Under the pieces are notes generated by a model. It made no database searches, was not told the origin of the DNA, and was given only the letters and a program-made list of their open reading frames with translations. 64,000 nucleotides of DNA from Gluconacetobacter asukensis (GTDB taxonomy: Bacteria > Pseudomonadota > Alphaproteobacteria > Acetobacterales > Acetobacteraceae), in contig NZ_JABEQE010000004.1 of NCBI RefSeq assembly GCF_014174375.1, forward strand, positions 1-64,000. Direction: 5' to 3'. Below, piece by piece: positions 32,640 through 41,984 of this stretch; position 1 is the stretch's first letter, and each line of letters opens with the position of its first letter. The translations under genes and the position numbers were made by a program.

Positions 32640-34170
32640 CGATTGTGTTGAAAAAGACGAGGCGGGAGGTGGGTAGGACGGCGCGATGAATGCCGTCTGA
32701 GGCGCCCCTCTCGATCAGGCTGGGAGGACTGCTGATCTAATTGGGATCAGCTTTGCCAGCTTGCGGAGGTTCTGGGCTGCGGCAGCGAGAAGAAACTCGT
32801 CTTTGGCGCCGTTCGGTCCGCGCAATCGTAATCGATCGAGCTTCAGGATGCGTTTGAGGTGGGCGAACAGCATCTCAATCTTCTTGCGTTGTCTGCATGA
32901 CGTGAAATAGGCATCCGTCAATGCGAGGTCGCGTGCCATGTCGCGGGCGCCTTCGTGAGCGGAGCGCATGATCTTGCGGGCTGGCATATTGGGCGTGCAG
33001 CGCGGTCGCAAGGCACAGCCTCCGCAATCCTGCTGGCGGGCGCGATAGCGGACGAAGCCGTCCTGATCGACGTAGGAGCGCGGCGTAGTGAAGTTACGGT
33101 GGGAGGGACGAAGCCGTTGGCCGCCCGGGCAGACATAGCTGTCATCCTCGTGATCAAAGACGAAATCAGATCGGGCGAATGTACCGTCGCTACGGGCAGA
33201 TTTATCGAACACGCGAATATGCGGTTCGATGGCTTTCTCCTCGACCAGCCAGGCGAGGTTTGCTGCCTCACCATACGCGGTGTCGGCTGCCAGCCGTTCC
33301 GGCCAAAGGCCGAAGCGTTCCTGTGTCCGCTCGATCATGCGGCGTTGGGCGGTGACTTCCGCCTGGCGCACTGACGTGGTGGCCTCGGCATCGACGACGA
33401 CAGCATGGTCGAGGTCGATGAGGTAGTTGGTGCTGTAGGAGAAAAAGGCCCTATCCGGCGTAGCGGCGGTAAAACGCGCAGCCGGGTCGGTCGGGGCCAA
33501 TTGCTTGGGGACAACGGGTGTGGCCGCTCCGAAAGCGGCATCGTCGAGCACGGCCAGATACTCACTGACGGTGCGGCCGGTGGCATACGGTGGCAAACCG
33601 TCGCTGCCCGGCACTGCACGCTGGCGATCGACATCGGCGCGGATCAGGCTCGCATCGACTGCAAAGGCTTCGCCGCCGACCAGCTTTTCCTCGATGCAGC
33701 GCCTGACGGTCATCTCGAAGACCTCCGGCAGGAGGTTGCTCTCACGGAACCGGCCGTGCCGGTTCTTGGAAAAGGTCGAGTGATCGGGAACCGCGCCGTC
33801 CAGGCCGAGCCGGCAAAACCATCGGTAGGCGAGGTTGAGATGCACCTCCTCGCATAAGCGCCGTTCCGAGCGAATGCCTATGCAATAGCCGATGCTCAAC
33901 ATCCGGATCAGCAATTCAGGGTCGATCGATGGGCGCCCTGTATGGCTGTAGAATGGACTCAGATGCGCGCGCAGCCCGGATAAATCGACGAAGCGGTCAA
34001 TCGCACGCAGCACATGGGATTGCGGCACATGCTGCTCGACGCTGAAGCCGTAGAACAGCGCCTCCTGCGTCCCGGTCCGCTCACCCATCATCTGCCTGCC
34101 CTCCGTCCATGGGCGAATACTGAATCAGCGCTCAGCCACTACCGCAAGGTAGGGTTTTTCAACACAATCG
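32640..34170 (-). mobile_element. IS1182-like insertion sequence
   Basis: About 1531 bases bounded by 16-base perfect terminal inverted repeats, CGATTGTGTTGAAAAA at 32640-32655 and its complement at 34155-34170, enclosing a single transposase gene on the minus strand. No convincing target duplication is visible outside the ends, so it may be old or the flank may have been rearranged. It sits inside the low-GC accessory island. Confidence 0.85.
32715..34091 (-). CDS. IS1182-family DDE transposase
   Basis: A 458-residue transposase, apparently full length. The N-terminal DUF772-type region contains HTGRPSIDPELLIRMLSIGYCIGIRSERRLCEEVHLNLAYRWFC (split, residues 50-93) and DHSTFSKNR; the first catalytic aspartate is in FAVDASLIRAD (Asp146), the second in AADTAYGEAANL, and the C terminus has the zinc-like CGGCALRPRCT and RKKIEMLFAHLKRILKLDRLRLRG with the glutamate. 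It should be able to move the element, since no stop or frameshift is seen. Confidence 0.92.
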   Translation of the reverse strand: MMGERTGTQEALFYGFSVEQHVPQSHVLRAIDRFVDLSGLRAHLSPFYSHTGRPSIDPELLIRMLSIGYCIGIRSERRLCEEVHLNLAYRWFCRLGLDGAVPDHSTFSKNRHGRFRESNLLPEVFEMTVRRCIEEKLVGGEAFAVDASLIRADVDRQRAVPGSDGLPPYATGRTVSEYLAVLDDAAFGAATPVVPKQLAPTDPAARFTAATPDRAFFSYSTNYLIDLDHAVVVDAEATTSVRQAEVTAQRRMIERTQERFGLWPERLAADTAYGEAANLAWLVEEKAIEPHIRVFDKSARSDGTFARSDFVFDHEDDSYVCPGGQRLRPSHRNFTTPRSYVDQDGFVRYRARQQDCGGCALRPRCTPNMPARKIMRSAHEGARDMARDLALTDAYFTSCRQRKKIEMLFAHLKRILKLDRLRLRGPNGAKDEFLLAAAAQNLRKLAKLIPIRSAVLPA

Positions 34171-34399
34171 CCTCATATCGGACAGGCGTCGTACGGGTAG
34201 ACTCTGCGCATAGCGGACACGCATTGTTCGAATCTAAACTGTCGAGTTAGTGCTAAATCAGATAGGCCGTTTTCCATTGCAACCTACTCGAACAGTGAAC
34301 AGGATATGACACTATCCAGCCTTTTCCGGTTCATTTGTATGGTATGAGTATAGCGTTCTGTACTTCGATCAAAAGCCGTCACTAATGATCACTTGCCTT

Positions 34400-34876
34400 C
34401 TAGAGGCGGACGCCGTGTTGTCGCAGCATTTCGAACGGAGTAATCGAGCTAACTCCGAAGGCGTTGCCAGCATCAGGAATTTTTATTCTGCGCTGCGAGC
34501 CCGGGGTGCTCGTTTCAAGCGTCACGATCTGATGCTGGCCCAGCATAGCATAAGCTACGAGGTAAGAATCGGCTTTACTAAGAAATTCAGCTACGGCTGC
34601 AGTGGTATAACCATTGGAGGTTGCCCACGTCGCGACCTGCCCCATTGTGTTGGTAATAGCTGCGTTATCGGGAAGGAAGAGATCAGCTGCATGGAAGTCG
34701 ATCCAATTCCTAATTTGGTCGTCCTTCTGTCTCAGTTCGCGTTTCACGGGTGAAATACTCTTCACGTGGCCGGCAGTAGCTGCTTGTGTTATCCAGTTCC
34801 AATAGCCCCCGCAGATATCGAATGCGTAGTAGGTCAGCGCCGGAGTGAGGAGCGCGTTAGAGTCCATCAACAACAT
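34400..34876 (-). CDS. DUF4411 PIN-like toxin
   Basis: A 158-residue PIN-domain-like protein. It starts LLMDSNALLTPALTYYAFDICGGYW, with Asp5 as the first metal ligand; other candidate acidic residues are Glu47 (PVKRELRQ), Asp103 (SKADSYLVAYA) and Glu121. The KAD-SYLVAYA block and length match the DUF4411 family, predicted ribonuclease toxins. The ATG overlaps the stop of the upstream ImmA/IrrE gene (TGATG), the usual order of antitoxin then toxin. RNase activity is predicted from fold only. Confidence 0.8.
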   Translation of the reverse strand: MLLMDSNALLTPALTYYAFDICGGYWNWITQAATAGHVKSISPVKRELRQKDDQIRNWIDFHAADLFLPDNAAITNTMGQVATWATSNGYTTAAVAEFLSKADSYLVAYAMLGQHQIVTLETSTPGSQRRIKIPDAGNAFGVSSITPFEMLRQHGVRL

Positions 34877-36039
34877 CAGCTGGCTACTCCGAGGCGTCGA
34901 GCTTCTTCGCGGAAGGTCTTCGAGTTACTGAGGTTCAGAAGATCGAATGCATCACCCATGAGCGTTTGGCCTTCGAGTGCTGCCGAGATGACCGCCGATG
35001 CGAAGCGCGGATCTACACGAGCGCCCATAGTGGCGTAAAAATCTCCGCCCCCAGACGCTTTTTTTTCTGAACGCTTCAGCGAAGCAAGCTCTGTATCGTA
35101 ATTCTCTTGGAAGCCAGCGTAAGACAGGCGTCCAAGATCTTTTAGGCGTCGTAGAGCAACTAGTGTGCTGACCCGGAATGTCCGAGCTATTATCGCCTTT
35201 GCAAGATTGACGTCGCTCGGCAGGTCCATTGTAGTCAATTGGGACATGGGCACCAGAACTTCCGCCGCGACGGCGTTGCAAAACCGCTCGAGGCTCTGAT
35301 CCAGCCCAATATCCTCTGGCAAATCGTCAGCAGCACTATTGCTTATTCCATCCTGTCCGATCCAAATATGGGCCAGTTCGTGCGCGAGCGTAAAAATCTG
35401 CGCGGCTTTCGTATCGGCACCGTTAATGAAAATCAGTGGCGCGAAGGAATCAGGGATTGCGAAGCCACGAAACTCGCGAGGATTGAGTGGGCGGTGGGTG
35501 TTGTTCCCGACAACACCATTGACCATGACGAGAATGCCTGCATTCCGGGCATGGCCGATAAATTGCCGAAGAAACTCGCCCCAATTTGCCGCTCCGGACC
35601 GGCTACCGACTTCAAGTTTGAGCGCCGTTCGGATTTGCCCCGCGACGACAGCAGGCTGATCTGCGGCGGAAGCGGAGCTGACAAAACTCAAAATGTCGGC
35701 CCCAGAACCCGAAAGATGATCTCTATACCAACGTTGACGCAACTGACAGGTATGAATCGTGTCAATCAATTCGGTGCTCGGCCTCAGCGAACCGTCATCC
35801 GCCATGCGTCTAAAGTCGGGCAGAGGTAACTTCTCTTCCGGCGGCTCAGACAGAAATAACATCCCCATCGGCAGGTTAAGAACGCTGGCCAGCGTTTCGA
35901 TTTGTTTGAAGGTCGGTCCACCTTTTCCTGCAAGCCACTCAGGGTAACTTCTAAAGCGCTTTGTGAGGGTATCAAGCGGCATTTCGGCCCGCTTACGAGC
36001 CCATTCCAGCACGCTAGGCGATATTTCAACCTTTGCCAT
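34876..36039 (-). CDS. XRE/ImmA-IrrE metallopeptidase antitoxin
   Basis: A 387-residue two-domain protein: an N-terminal Xre-like helix-turn-helix region (ISPSVLEWARKRAEMPLDTLTKRF, with PTFKQIETLASVLNLPMGMLFL) and a COG2856/ImmA-type zinc peptidase domain whose active site FTLAHELAHIWIG gives His220, Glu221 and His224. A C-terminal domain follows (about 300-387). Xre-COG2856 proteins are paired with PIN-like DUF4411 toxins in predicted type II toxin-antitoxin modules, exactly the arrangement here. It probably neutralises the toxin and represses the operon; the peptidase may respond to stress or phage. Confidence 0.85.
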   Translation of the reverse strand: MAKVEISPSVLEWARKRAEMPLDTLTKRFRSYPEWLAGKGGPTFKQIETLASVLNLPMGMLFLSEPPEEKLPLPDFRRMADDGSLRPSTELIDTIHTCQLRQRWYRDHLSGSGADILSFVSSASAADQPAVVAGQIRTALKLEVGSRSGAANWGEFLRQFIGHARNAGILVMVNGVVGNNTHRPLNPREFRGFAIPDSFAPLIFINGADTKAAQIFTLAHELAHIWIGQDGISNSAADDLPEDIGLDQSLERFCNAVAAEVLVPMSQLTTMDLPSDVNLAKAIIARTFRVSTLVALRRLKDLGRLSYAGFQENYDTELASLKRSEKKASGGGDFYATMGARVDPRFASAVISAALEGQTLMGDAFDLLNLSNSKTFREEARRLGVAS

Positions 36040-36411
36040 TACGTGCTGTTCCTCTTATTCCCTCAATCATTCATCTCTGCTGGACACCCGATTGAATTAA
36101 TCGGTCATCGCATCCTTCTGTCGTGTGCAACATAAGGAACAGGTAGATCAAAATGCTACAAGTGAGTAGCACGATACTCCGCTGACGAAAAGCGACAACT
36201 AAGTGATCGTCCGGTTGAATGGTCACGCATCCCGATATCCGACCCTCCGCTTATCCCGCCTAAATCGCCTGTCTGCTATGCGTGTAGACAGGCAACATCC
36301 GTCCTCATGCCGCCTCTGGTTATAGTCATGTCCGCCCGCAAAGCGCTCGTTCTTCACGACCCCCGGTCGTTCCAAAGGACATAGGACGTCGCCCCCACCT
36401 GCACGCAGGTT
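36040..36411. other. gap upstream of the toxin-antitoxin operon
   Basis: No gene seen. The first ~80 bases are AT-rich and include GATT-GAATT-AATC, a possible operator/promoter for the antitoxin gene. A perfect hairpin GCCTGTCT...AGACAGGC (36267-36274 with 36286-36293) lies further on, without a T tract. GC content rises back to the host level here, marking the island edge. Confidence 0.4.
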
Positions 36412-36876
36412 TTACAAACCCAGTTCCGAGAGTGAGGGATGGTCGTCCGGGCGTCTCCCTTGCGACCAGTGGAACAGGCGCTGTTCCGCCGAAATCGGCT
36501 GATCGTTGATCGAGGCGACGCGACGGCGCATCAGCCCGGCCTCGTCGAACTCCCAGTTTTCATTGCCGTGGGAACGGAACCACCGGCCCGTCTCGTCATG
36601 CCATTCATAGGCGAAGCGCACCGCAATCCGGTTTTCGCGGAACGCCCAGACTTCCTTGATCAGCCGGTACTCATGCTCCCGCGCCCATTTGCGGGTCAGA
36701 AACAGGACGATTTCCTCCCGTCCGCAAAGAAACTCCGTGCGATTGCGCCACTGGCTGTCGGGCGTATAGGCCAGCGCGACCTTCTGCGGGTCGCGACTGT
36801 TCCAGGCATCTTCGGCCAGACGCGCCTTCAGCGTGGCGGTTTCGGTATCGAAGGGTGGAAACGGCGGGCGGGACAT
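36412..36876 (-). CDS. DUF1348 / NTF2-like protein
   Basis: A 154-residue protein with GGAGG seven bases before the ATG. Motifs [44 protein letters not shown] and [40 protein letters not shown] are those of the DUF1348 family, a SnoaL/NTF2-type cone fold. Members are cytoplasmic and of unknown function, sometimes near stress genes. It stands alone. Confidence 0.88.
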   Translation of the reverse strand: MSRPPFPPFDTETATLKARLAEDAWNSRDPQKVALAYTPDSQWRNRTEFLCGREEIVLFLTRKWAREHEYRLIKEVWAFRENRIAVRFAYEWHDETGRWFRSHGNENWEFDEAGLMRRRVASINDQPISAEQRLFHWSQGRRPDDHPSLSELGL

Positions 36877-36891
36877 GGGCGGACCTCCGGT

Positions 36892-37267
36892 TCAGGACCT
36901 GATGAACAGACAGGCGGCGGCCCTGCATGCCTGCATTTCGCGCCTGTCGGGAAGCAGCGCAATCGCCGCACGATAGCACGCCAGGATCGCTTGCGGAGCC
37001 GCCTCGGGCCGCCCGGCATCGAACGACGGATGCCGGTGCGTATGCGAACCCGCGTTGAAGGGCCCATGCCACCTCGGCCCCGGCCGGAACGGTCACCACG
37101 AAATCGATACCCGCCATCACGCCGCCCGCCTGCCACGAACCATCCCGACCGATACCGGCTATGCCAGCAGCAAAACCGTCGAAACGGTGCACGCCAGGGG
37201 CAGGGACCCGCCGGCGCCATCGGGCGCCCGGCGGATCGGCGCCCTTATGACGTCCGGTCACAGCCAC
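36892..37267 (-). pseudogene. possible frameshifted gene remnant
   Basis: Two minus-strand frames join sensibly if one frameshift near 37060 is assumed: an upstream part reading RFDGFAAGIAGIGRDGS...MAGIDFVVTVPAGAEVAW and a downstream part reading HGPFNAGSHTHRHPSFD...ACYRAAIALLPDRREMQACRAA, stopping at 36892. Neither part alone resembles a complete protein, and no family is recognised. The rest of the gap to 37500 shows nothing. Confidence 0.3.
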
Positions 37268-37504
37268 CCCAATGAACCACGCCGGATCACCCAGCCCTGG
37301 CGCCTGGACATGAAGGCCATGCTGCCATCAGGCCCGTCACGGGCTTTACCCGCGTCTACCTCCCTGGTCTCGCCAACGTCATACCCGAATGGACGTTCAG
37401 CACCGCCGATGGCCCCATAAACTGCCGACACCAATTGTTACCATTGCGCCCGATCCGACGGAGTATAATCCACCCCGCACATCTTGCGCGATCATGGCTC
37501 GTCC

Positions 37505-37531
37505 GATAATATGAGAATAATTCTCATTATC
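37505..37531. promoter_or_regulatory. Fur box upstream of PepSY gene
   Basis: ATGAGAATAATTCTCAT (37511-37527) is a near-perfect palindrome, extended by GATAAT on the left and TATC on the right, matching the Fur/iron-box pattern GATAATGAGAATnATTCTCATTATC. It ends about 15 bases before the GTG start of the PepSY gene, so ferric Fur would block its promoter or ribosome site. Confidence 0.75.
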
Positions 37532-37541
37532 GTGGTGGCGC

Positions 37542-38726
37542 GTGCTTCGGAAAATTCATCGCTGGATCGGGCTGGCCCTGATCCTGCCGTTCGCGTTGCA
37601 GGGCCTGACCGGGCTCCTGCTGGTGGTCCTGCCGCTGCTGCTGGCGGGCCGTCCCGCCGTTCCGGCCCCCGGGGCGACGACCGCACCGGGCATCAGCGCC
37701 GAGGCCATGATCGCCGCCGCCCGCACCGCGGCCCCCGCCGGCACGCTGCCCCTGCGCTTCGACCCGCCACGCTGGCCGGGCGACAGCGCGGTCGTCGCCT
37801 TCGGCCCGGCCGGCGAGCGCCATCCTGAATTCGAGGTGATGGTCGACCCAACCCACGCCGCAATCCTGCGCACCCACATCGTCCCGCATATCCTGCGCGT
37901 GCTGCACAATCTACACGCCGACCTGCTGCTGCTGCCCTACGGCCAGAACGCGACCGGCATCATGGGCGTGCTGCTGAGCGTAATGGCTATCACCGGGCTG
38001 ATCCTATGGTGGCCGCACCCGGCGCTGTGGGCATCGGGCAAATGGCGCCGCACGATCACCGTCTCCCCCCGGGCCCGGGGCTATCGCCTGTGGCGCGAAA
38101 CCCATCTCAGCCTGGGCTTCTGGACGTTGGGGATCATGCTGTTCCTCGCCCTCAGCGGCACGGTCCTGGCCTTCCCCTTCGCCCGCCCGCTCTTCGGCGT
38201 GCAGGGCGGCGACCGCCCGGCCCACACCCGCGCACACCATGCCGACCACACGCCCGCCATCCCCGGCGAGCAGGGGCTGGACACCGCCATGGCCGCCGTG
38301 CAGGCCCAGATGCCCGACGCAATCCTGACCTCGGCCCGCCTGGGCGCCCGCCCGGCCGAGCAATCCTTCACCATCATCCTGCCCGCCTACGGCCCCAACC
38401 GCCCGGCAACCGTGCGCTATGACGCCGATGCCGACACGGTGCGCTTCACCCGCGACCCCGGCCGGCAGCGCACGGGCGAACTCACCTTCATGTGGCTGCA
38501 CACGCTGCACGAGGCCAAACTGGCCGGCCCCGCCGTCATCGCCAGCCTGTGGCGCACCGCCGTCGGCCTCGCCGGCGCCGCCCTGTTCTTCTTCTCCCTC
38601 TCCGGCGGCGTCATGTGGGTCCTGCGCCGCCGCCACCCGCAAGGCCCGGGTAGCCGCCGTGCCGGACGCCGCCGGCACCCCAAACCGCATGCAGGCGCGC
38701 CACGCCCATTCCCGAGACGACAATAA
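37542..38726 (+). CDS. PepSY-associated membrane protein (iron-regulated reductase-like)
   Basis: A 394-residue inner-membrane protein starting with GTG. The family N terminus RKIHRWIGLALILPFALQGLTGLLL is followed by a periplasmic PepSY region, HNLHADLLL around 125, a second helix GIMGVLLSVMAITGLILWWP, a third WRETHLSLGFWTLGIMLFLALSGTVLAFP, and a C-terminal helix with WLHTLHEAKLAG. Paired histidines in helices suggest heme binding, as in PiuB/FsqB-type ferric-siderophore reductases. The Fur box just upstream supports an iron-uptake role. Confidence 0.85.
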   Translation: MLRKIHRWIGLALILPFALQGLTGLLLVVLPLLLAGRPAVPAPGATTAPGISAEAMIAAARTAAPAGTLPLRFDPPRWPGDSAVVAFGPAGERHPEFEVMVDPTHAAILRTHIVPHILRVLHNLHADLLLLPYGQNATGIMGVLLSVMAITGLILWWPHPALWASGKWRRTITVSPRARGYRLWRETHLSLGFWTLGIMLFLALSGTVLAFPFARPLFGVQGGDRPAHTRAHHADHTPAIPGEQGLDTAMAAVQAQMPDAILTSARLGARPAEQSFTIILPAYGPNRPATVRYDADADTVRFTRDPGRQRTGELTFMWLHTLHEAKLAGPAVIASLWRTAVGLAGAALFFFSLSGGVMWVLRRRHPQGPGSRRAGRRRHPKPHAGAPRPFPRRQ

Positions 38727-38729
38727 AGG

Positions 38730-38825
38730 GTGAAACGCAATCTCAAACTGGAGCGCCAGATGCAACTGGCGCGTGAGACGCTGAGGGAACAGGCGGACGT
38801 CCTTCAGGAACTGGCCAAGCGATAA
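38730..38825 (+). CDS. tiny amphipathic ORF after PepSY gene
   Basis: A 31-residue frame (GTG start) beginning three bases after the PepSY stop and encoding a single charged helix, KRNLKLERQMQLARETL then REQADVLQELAKR. A shorter start at an internal ATG (residue 11) has GGAG six bases before it. It may be a small regulator or subunit translated with the reductase. Too short to assign with certainty. Confidence 0.35.
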   Translation: MKRNLKLERQMQLARETLREQADVLQELAKR

Positions 38826-38970
38826 AACGCCCGCTTGACCCGATACTGGACATCGCGCGCATGGTGCCGTCGATCGCGTGATCAGGCGGCCGGCGACGGA
38901 AATGGCGGGGTAGGGGGAAAGCCCAGTTTCCCGAACAAGCGCCCTCCGTCTACAGCCATTCCCGACACAT

Positions 38971-40032
38971 TCAACCCCGCATTTGCTGGCCGATGTTTCT
39001 CTGCAGACGCACGATGGCCACACTGGCTGCCAGCAAGCTGCCAAACACCAGGGCGAACCCCGCCAGGCTCCCGGCGAAAGATGGCGGCACAGCGAAATGC
39101 GTACCCTCGACGCGCCAGATCATCATGACGGGATAGCCGAGCAGATAGACAGCAAGCGCCCTCCGCCGGGCATAGAGGGCAATCGCATCGAGCCACGCAG
39201 GGCGCGCGCAGGAAGCCCCAAACCAGACCAGCAGGGGCACGCCGACACCCAGCAACGGCCAGCCGATAAACCGGGTCGTCAGCAGGAGCATGCCAATGAA
39301 TGAAGCGAGAACGCAGATCGGATGGAACTGCGGGGTGCGCGCGCCATAACGGTCATGGAGATGCCACAGCAACGCCCCACCGAAGAACCCCAGACCCATC
39401 CGGGGCCACCCACCCCAATAATGCACCGTGGACCAGCCCGCATTGGGATCATGCCAGACCCCGGCAAGCACAAGACAGACCGCCACCGCCCCGGCCCACA
39501 CCGCGAACAGCCGTCGCGGAGAACCGGGAACGCGCAGCAGGGCCAGAAACGCAAAGCCGAACAGTTCCAGCACAATGGCCCAACTCGGCGGATTGAGCGG
39601 AAAGACCGAGCCATGGACAAGCGTCGAGAAGACCGGCAGCAGGACCAGGCCCGAGAAAAAGGCGCCGATCCAGTTCGCAACCGTCCACCCGTCCGCGTTG
39701 GCGAATGCAAAGGGCGCGAACGCGCAGAAGCCCGCGACAAGCGCTATTGCATATATCGGGTAGATATGGGCGATACGGTCACCGACAACCCGCCACCTGT
39801 TCGCAACCATAACAGTCGGCTGCGACAGATAACGCATCGAGAGAAAACCCTCGATCATGAAAAAAATATCGATCGGGATCTGCCCCTGCGGCAACAGCCG
39901 CGCAACATAGGGCTCCGACCAATGACCGATGAAAATGCTGATACCGACGAGCAAGCGCAGTATCTGCAGCGTCGGATAGCCCTCATTCTGTCCGCGCGCG
40001 GGCAGCCGCGCCACAGAAATCCTTGTCGTCAT
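38971..40032 (-). CDS. acyltransferase family 3 (OafA/WecH-like)
   Basis: A 353-residue integral membrane O-acyltransferase with about ten helices. Landmarks are the N-terminal LQILRLLVGISIFIGHWSE with catalytic histidine, IDIFFMIEGFLSMRY (a variant of the usual FFVLSGF), RIAHIYPIYAIAL with the conserved R..R/HIYP, and NPPSWAIVLELFGF (W-S/A-x-x-x-E). It would transfer acetyl or another acyl group to a cell-surface polysaccharide or small molecule. It is a single-gene unit with no polysaccharide genes beside it. Confidence 0.87.
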   Translation of the reverse strand: MTTRISVARLPARGQNEGYPTLQILRLLVGISIFIGHWSEPYVARLLPQGQIPIDIFFMIEGFLSMRYLSQPTVMVANRWRVVGDRIAHIYPIYAIALVAGFCAFAPFAFANADGWTVANWIGAFFSGLVLLPVFSTLVHGSVFPLNPPSWAIVLELFGFAFLALLRVPGSPRRLFAVWAGAVAVCLVLAGVWHDPNAGWSTVHYWGGWPRMGLGFFGGALLWHLHDRYGARTPQFHPICVLASFIGMLLLTTRFIGWPLLGVGVPLLVWFGASCARPAWLDAIALYARRRALAVYLLGYPVMMIWRVEGTHFAVPPSFAGSLAGFALVFGSLLAASVAIVRLQRNIGQQMRG

Positions 40033-40275
40033 GCGTCCGCGTCCTTCATTGTTCCGGAGGGAGCGGCCTGGACGTCGAACGCCCGTTAGCCACGCTGCTG
40101 AAGGAAGGCCGCGTCACCGGAACATCGCCTCCGCGTCCCGGGCATCCTTCGCCTTTCCAGCACGTGCAGCAACCCGCCGGCGCACACTTCGTTGCGCGCG
40201 CACACAATTTAGTGACTGAACGGTTAACCGCCTCCGGCCTGATGTTCCGCCTTTTTCCTCCTTCCCAGACGCCGG

Positions 40276-40352
40276 CTAATGTCAGGACGGGTCCGGCCCG
40301 ATGCGGCCATCCGCGCGATCCAGACCGGCGATCCGCTTCATATCCTCCGCAG
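40276..40352 (-). pseudogene. 3'-end remnant of aldo/keto reductase gene
   Basis: About 77 bases match 42484-42562, the 3' end of the intact aldo/keto reductase gene, with a handful of substitutions; both encode the C-terminal ...GLDRADGRIGPDPS. Upstream in its reading direction the match stops abruptly. It therefore looks like a leftover of a duplication or recombination. The rest of the 40033-40422 gap shows no gene. Confidence 0.7.
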
Positions 40353-40422
40353 GGGCTTTCGGCCCCCGTACCCCGTCAAAGGGGGGGGCGGCCTCCGGAA
40401 ACCCGTTCGTTGCGGCCCGGGC

Positions 40423-40896
40423 TCAGATCTGTGCGGCAAGTTCTTCCAATTGCGTAAGGCATGTACCCCATCCTTGGAAGAATCCCATCTCTTCATGCTT
40501 CGCCCGATCTTGCTGGCTCTTGTGGCGCACCAGTGCGCGATAGCGCGTGCCGTCCGCAACCGGCTCCATGGTGACTTCCACAGTCATGAAGGCTTCAGCG
40601 TTCGGCCGGAACTGTGGGCCGAGGCCATCAGTCCAGACCAGGCGCCGTTCAGGCTCGACAACAAGAACGCAGCCCGGCTTTTCCGGAAAAGCATCTCCTT
40701 CCGGCGAGCACATGACAATATTGAACGTCCCCCCCGGTACAAGGTCGACCGAGGCTTTGGCCACGCCATAAGGCCGGGGGGCGAACCATTGCGTCAGCAA
40801 ATCCGGCTCCGTCCATGCGCGCCAGAGTTGGGCTGGCGTGGCCTTTACCGTACGTTCGAGGACAAGGTCGCGTTCGTTATCGATTTCCACGTGCAT
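40423..40896 (-). CDS. SRPBCC/AHSA1-domain protein
   Basis: A 157-residue START-like protein: it opens [43 protein letters not shown] and continues with [31 protein letters not shown] and [17 protein letters not shown], the complete pattern of the AHSA1 family of hydrophobic-ligand-binding proteins. The ATG follows AAAAGGA and lies 20 bases inside the ArsR gene's end, so the two are coupled. Such ArsR-SRPBCC pairs are common; the ligand is unknown. Confidence 0.88.
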   Translation of the reverse strand: MHVEIDNERDLVLERTVKATPAQLWRAWTEPDLLTQWFAPRPYGVAKASVDLVPGGTFNIVMCSPEGDAFPEKPGCVLVVEPERRLVWTDGLGPQFRPNAEAFMTVEVTMEPVADGTRYRALVRHKSQQDRAKHEEMGFFQGWGTCLTQLEELAAQI

Positions 40897-41218
40897 TTTC
40901 CTTTTCAGACAATGTTTCGATAAAGCTATCCAACTGGTCCAGGCGGGTTTCCCAAACGCGCCGCTCCCGTTCCAGCCAGCCTTGTGCGGCTGTGAGCGCG
41001 TCGGGACGCAATTGACACATACGGACGCGGCCCGTTTTGCGGGAGATGACGACCTCGCTCTCTTCAAGCACACGGATATGCTTCATGAAGCTGGGCAGCG
41101 CCATGTGATGTCGTCGCGCAAGCTCGCCAACGCTCGCCGGCCCGCTGGCAAGCTGCGCGATGACCGCGCGACGGGTGCCGTCCGATAAACAATGAAAGAC
41201 GCGGTCAAGGTAAGCCAT
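40877..41218 (-). CDS. ArsR-family transcriptional regulator
   Basis: About 113 residues, a typical small winged-helix regulator: [69 protein letters not shown] (split). It lacks the metal-binding ELCVCDL motif, fitting the SdpR-like subset that regulates AHSA1 partners. The start at MAYLD (41218) matches family length; longer frames to 41293 are unlikely. It precedes and overlaps the SRPBCC gene. Confidence 0.88.
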   Translation of the reverse strand: MAYLDRVFHCLSDGTRRAVIAQLASGPASVGELARRHHMALPSFMKHIRVLEESEVVISRKTGRVRMCQLRPDALTAAQGWLERERRVWETRLDQLDSFIETLSEKENARGNR

Positions 41219-41479
41219 ATGGATAACTAATCCCATTCGAGATATCCCGTCAAGACAGTAAGCCATCCGGCTAAATATCTCCATGGAGAGCAAGGCATGG
41301 AAAGCAAGGATAGGGACGTGGCAGGGTCCGCTTATTGTGGTCGATGGCAGCCAGTTGGGTCATCATCGAACGACACCGCCATGCCTTTCGGAAGGCGAGA
41401 AATGAAGTGAGAGAACCCGATGCCGGGTCGCGCCGCTGGAAAGCGCATTTGCATCACCTCTGCTGGCGGATAAGTTGGG

Positions 41480-41851
41480 GCTCTTCTGGCGCCTTCAACG
41501 ACGAGAAACTGCGGGAGTTCACTCACGGCGGCATTCAATGCAACCAATGCAGCGATGACAAGCCTGACCCAATCGGCAGCGATCGCTTGCCGCCCACGGG
41601 ATCAGGGTCAACGGCATCGCGCCAGGACCGCTCCGGATGCCCATGCGGCAGGGCTGGATGCAGCCTTTGCGGTCGCCGAAGGGAAGGGGAAGGGAGACAA
41701 GATCAGGAGTGTCGCCGCCTCTACTCCCCAGAAGCGGTTCGGCGAGGCGTCGGATCTCCTCGGCGCGATGCTCTTCCTCGCTTCGGACGAGTCTGCCTTC
41801 GTGACCGGTCAGACAATCGATGTCGATGGAGGCCACAGACTCATGTCATAA
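41480..41851 (+). pseudogene. frameshifted, truncated SDR gene
   Basis: The plus strand encodes successive pieces of a short-chain dehydrogenase C-terminal half in different frames: AFNDEKLREFT, then AAFNATNAAMTSLTQSAAIA, then GIRVNGIAPGPLRMPMRQG, then AAFAVAEGKGKGDKIRS...KRFGEASDLLGAMLFLASDESAFVTGQTIDVDGGH to 41851. At least three frameshifts are needed and the cofactor and active-site half is missing, so the gene is dead. Functional relatives would be FabG-like reductases. Confidence 0.75.
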
Positions 41852-41984
41852 GAACCGGTTGCAACGCGCGCTCTCTTGCCGCCGGTTCACGATAGCGGCG
41901 AACCGTTCCCGGGTTCTCGCATCGTGTCGAACGTCCGCGTGTTTCCCTTTCGGACGATGACTGCATCCGGGGGGCAACCCGGCT

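Noticed and set aside
32640-34170. Target-site duplication around the IS
   Set aside because: CTCATAT occurs near both ends (before the left flank and after the right) but not adjacent to the repeats, so no duplication is claimed.
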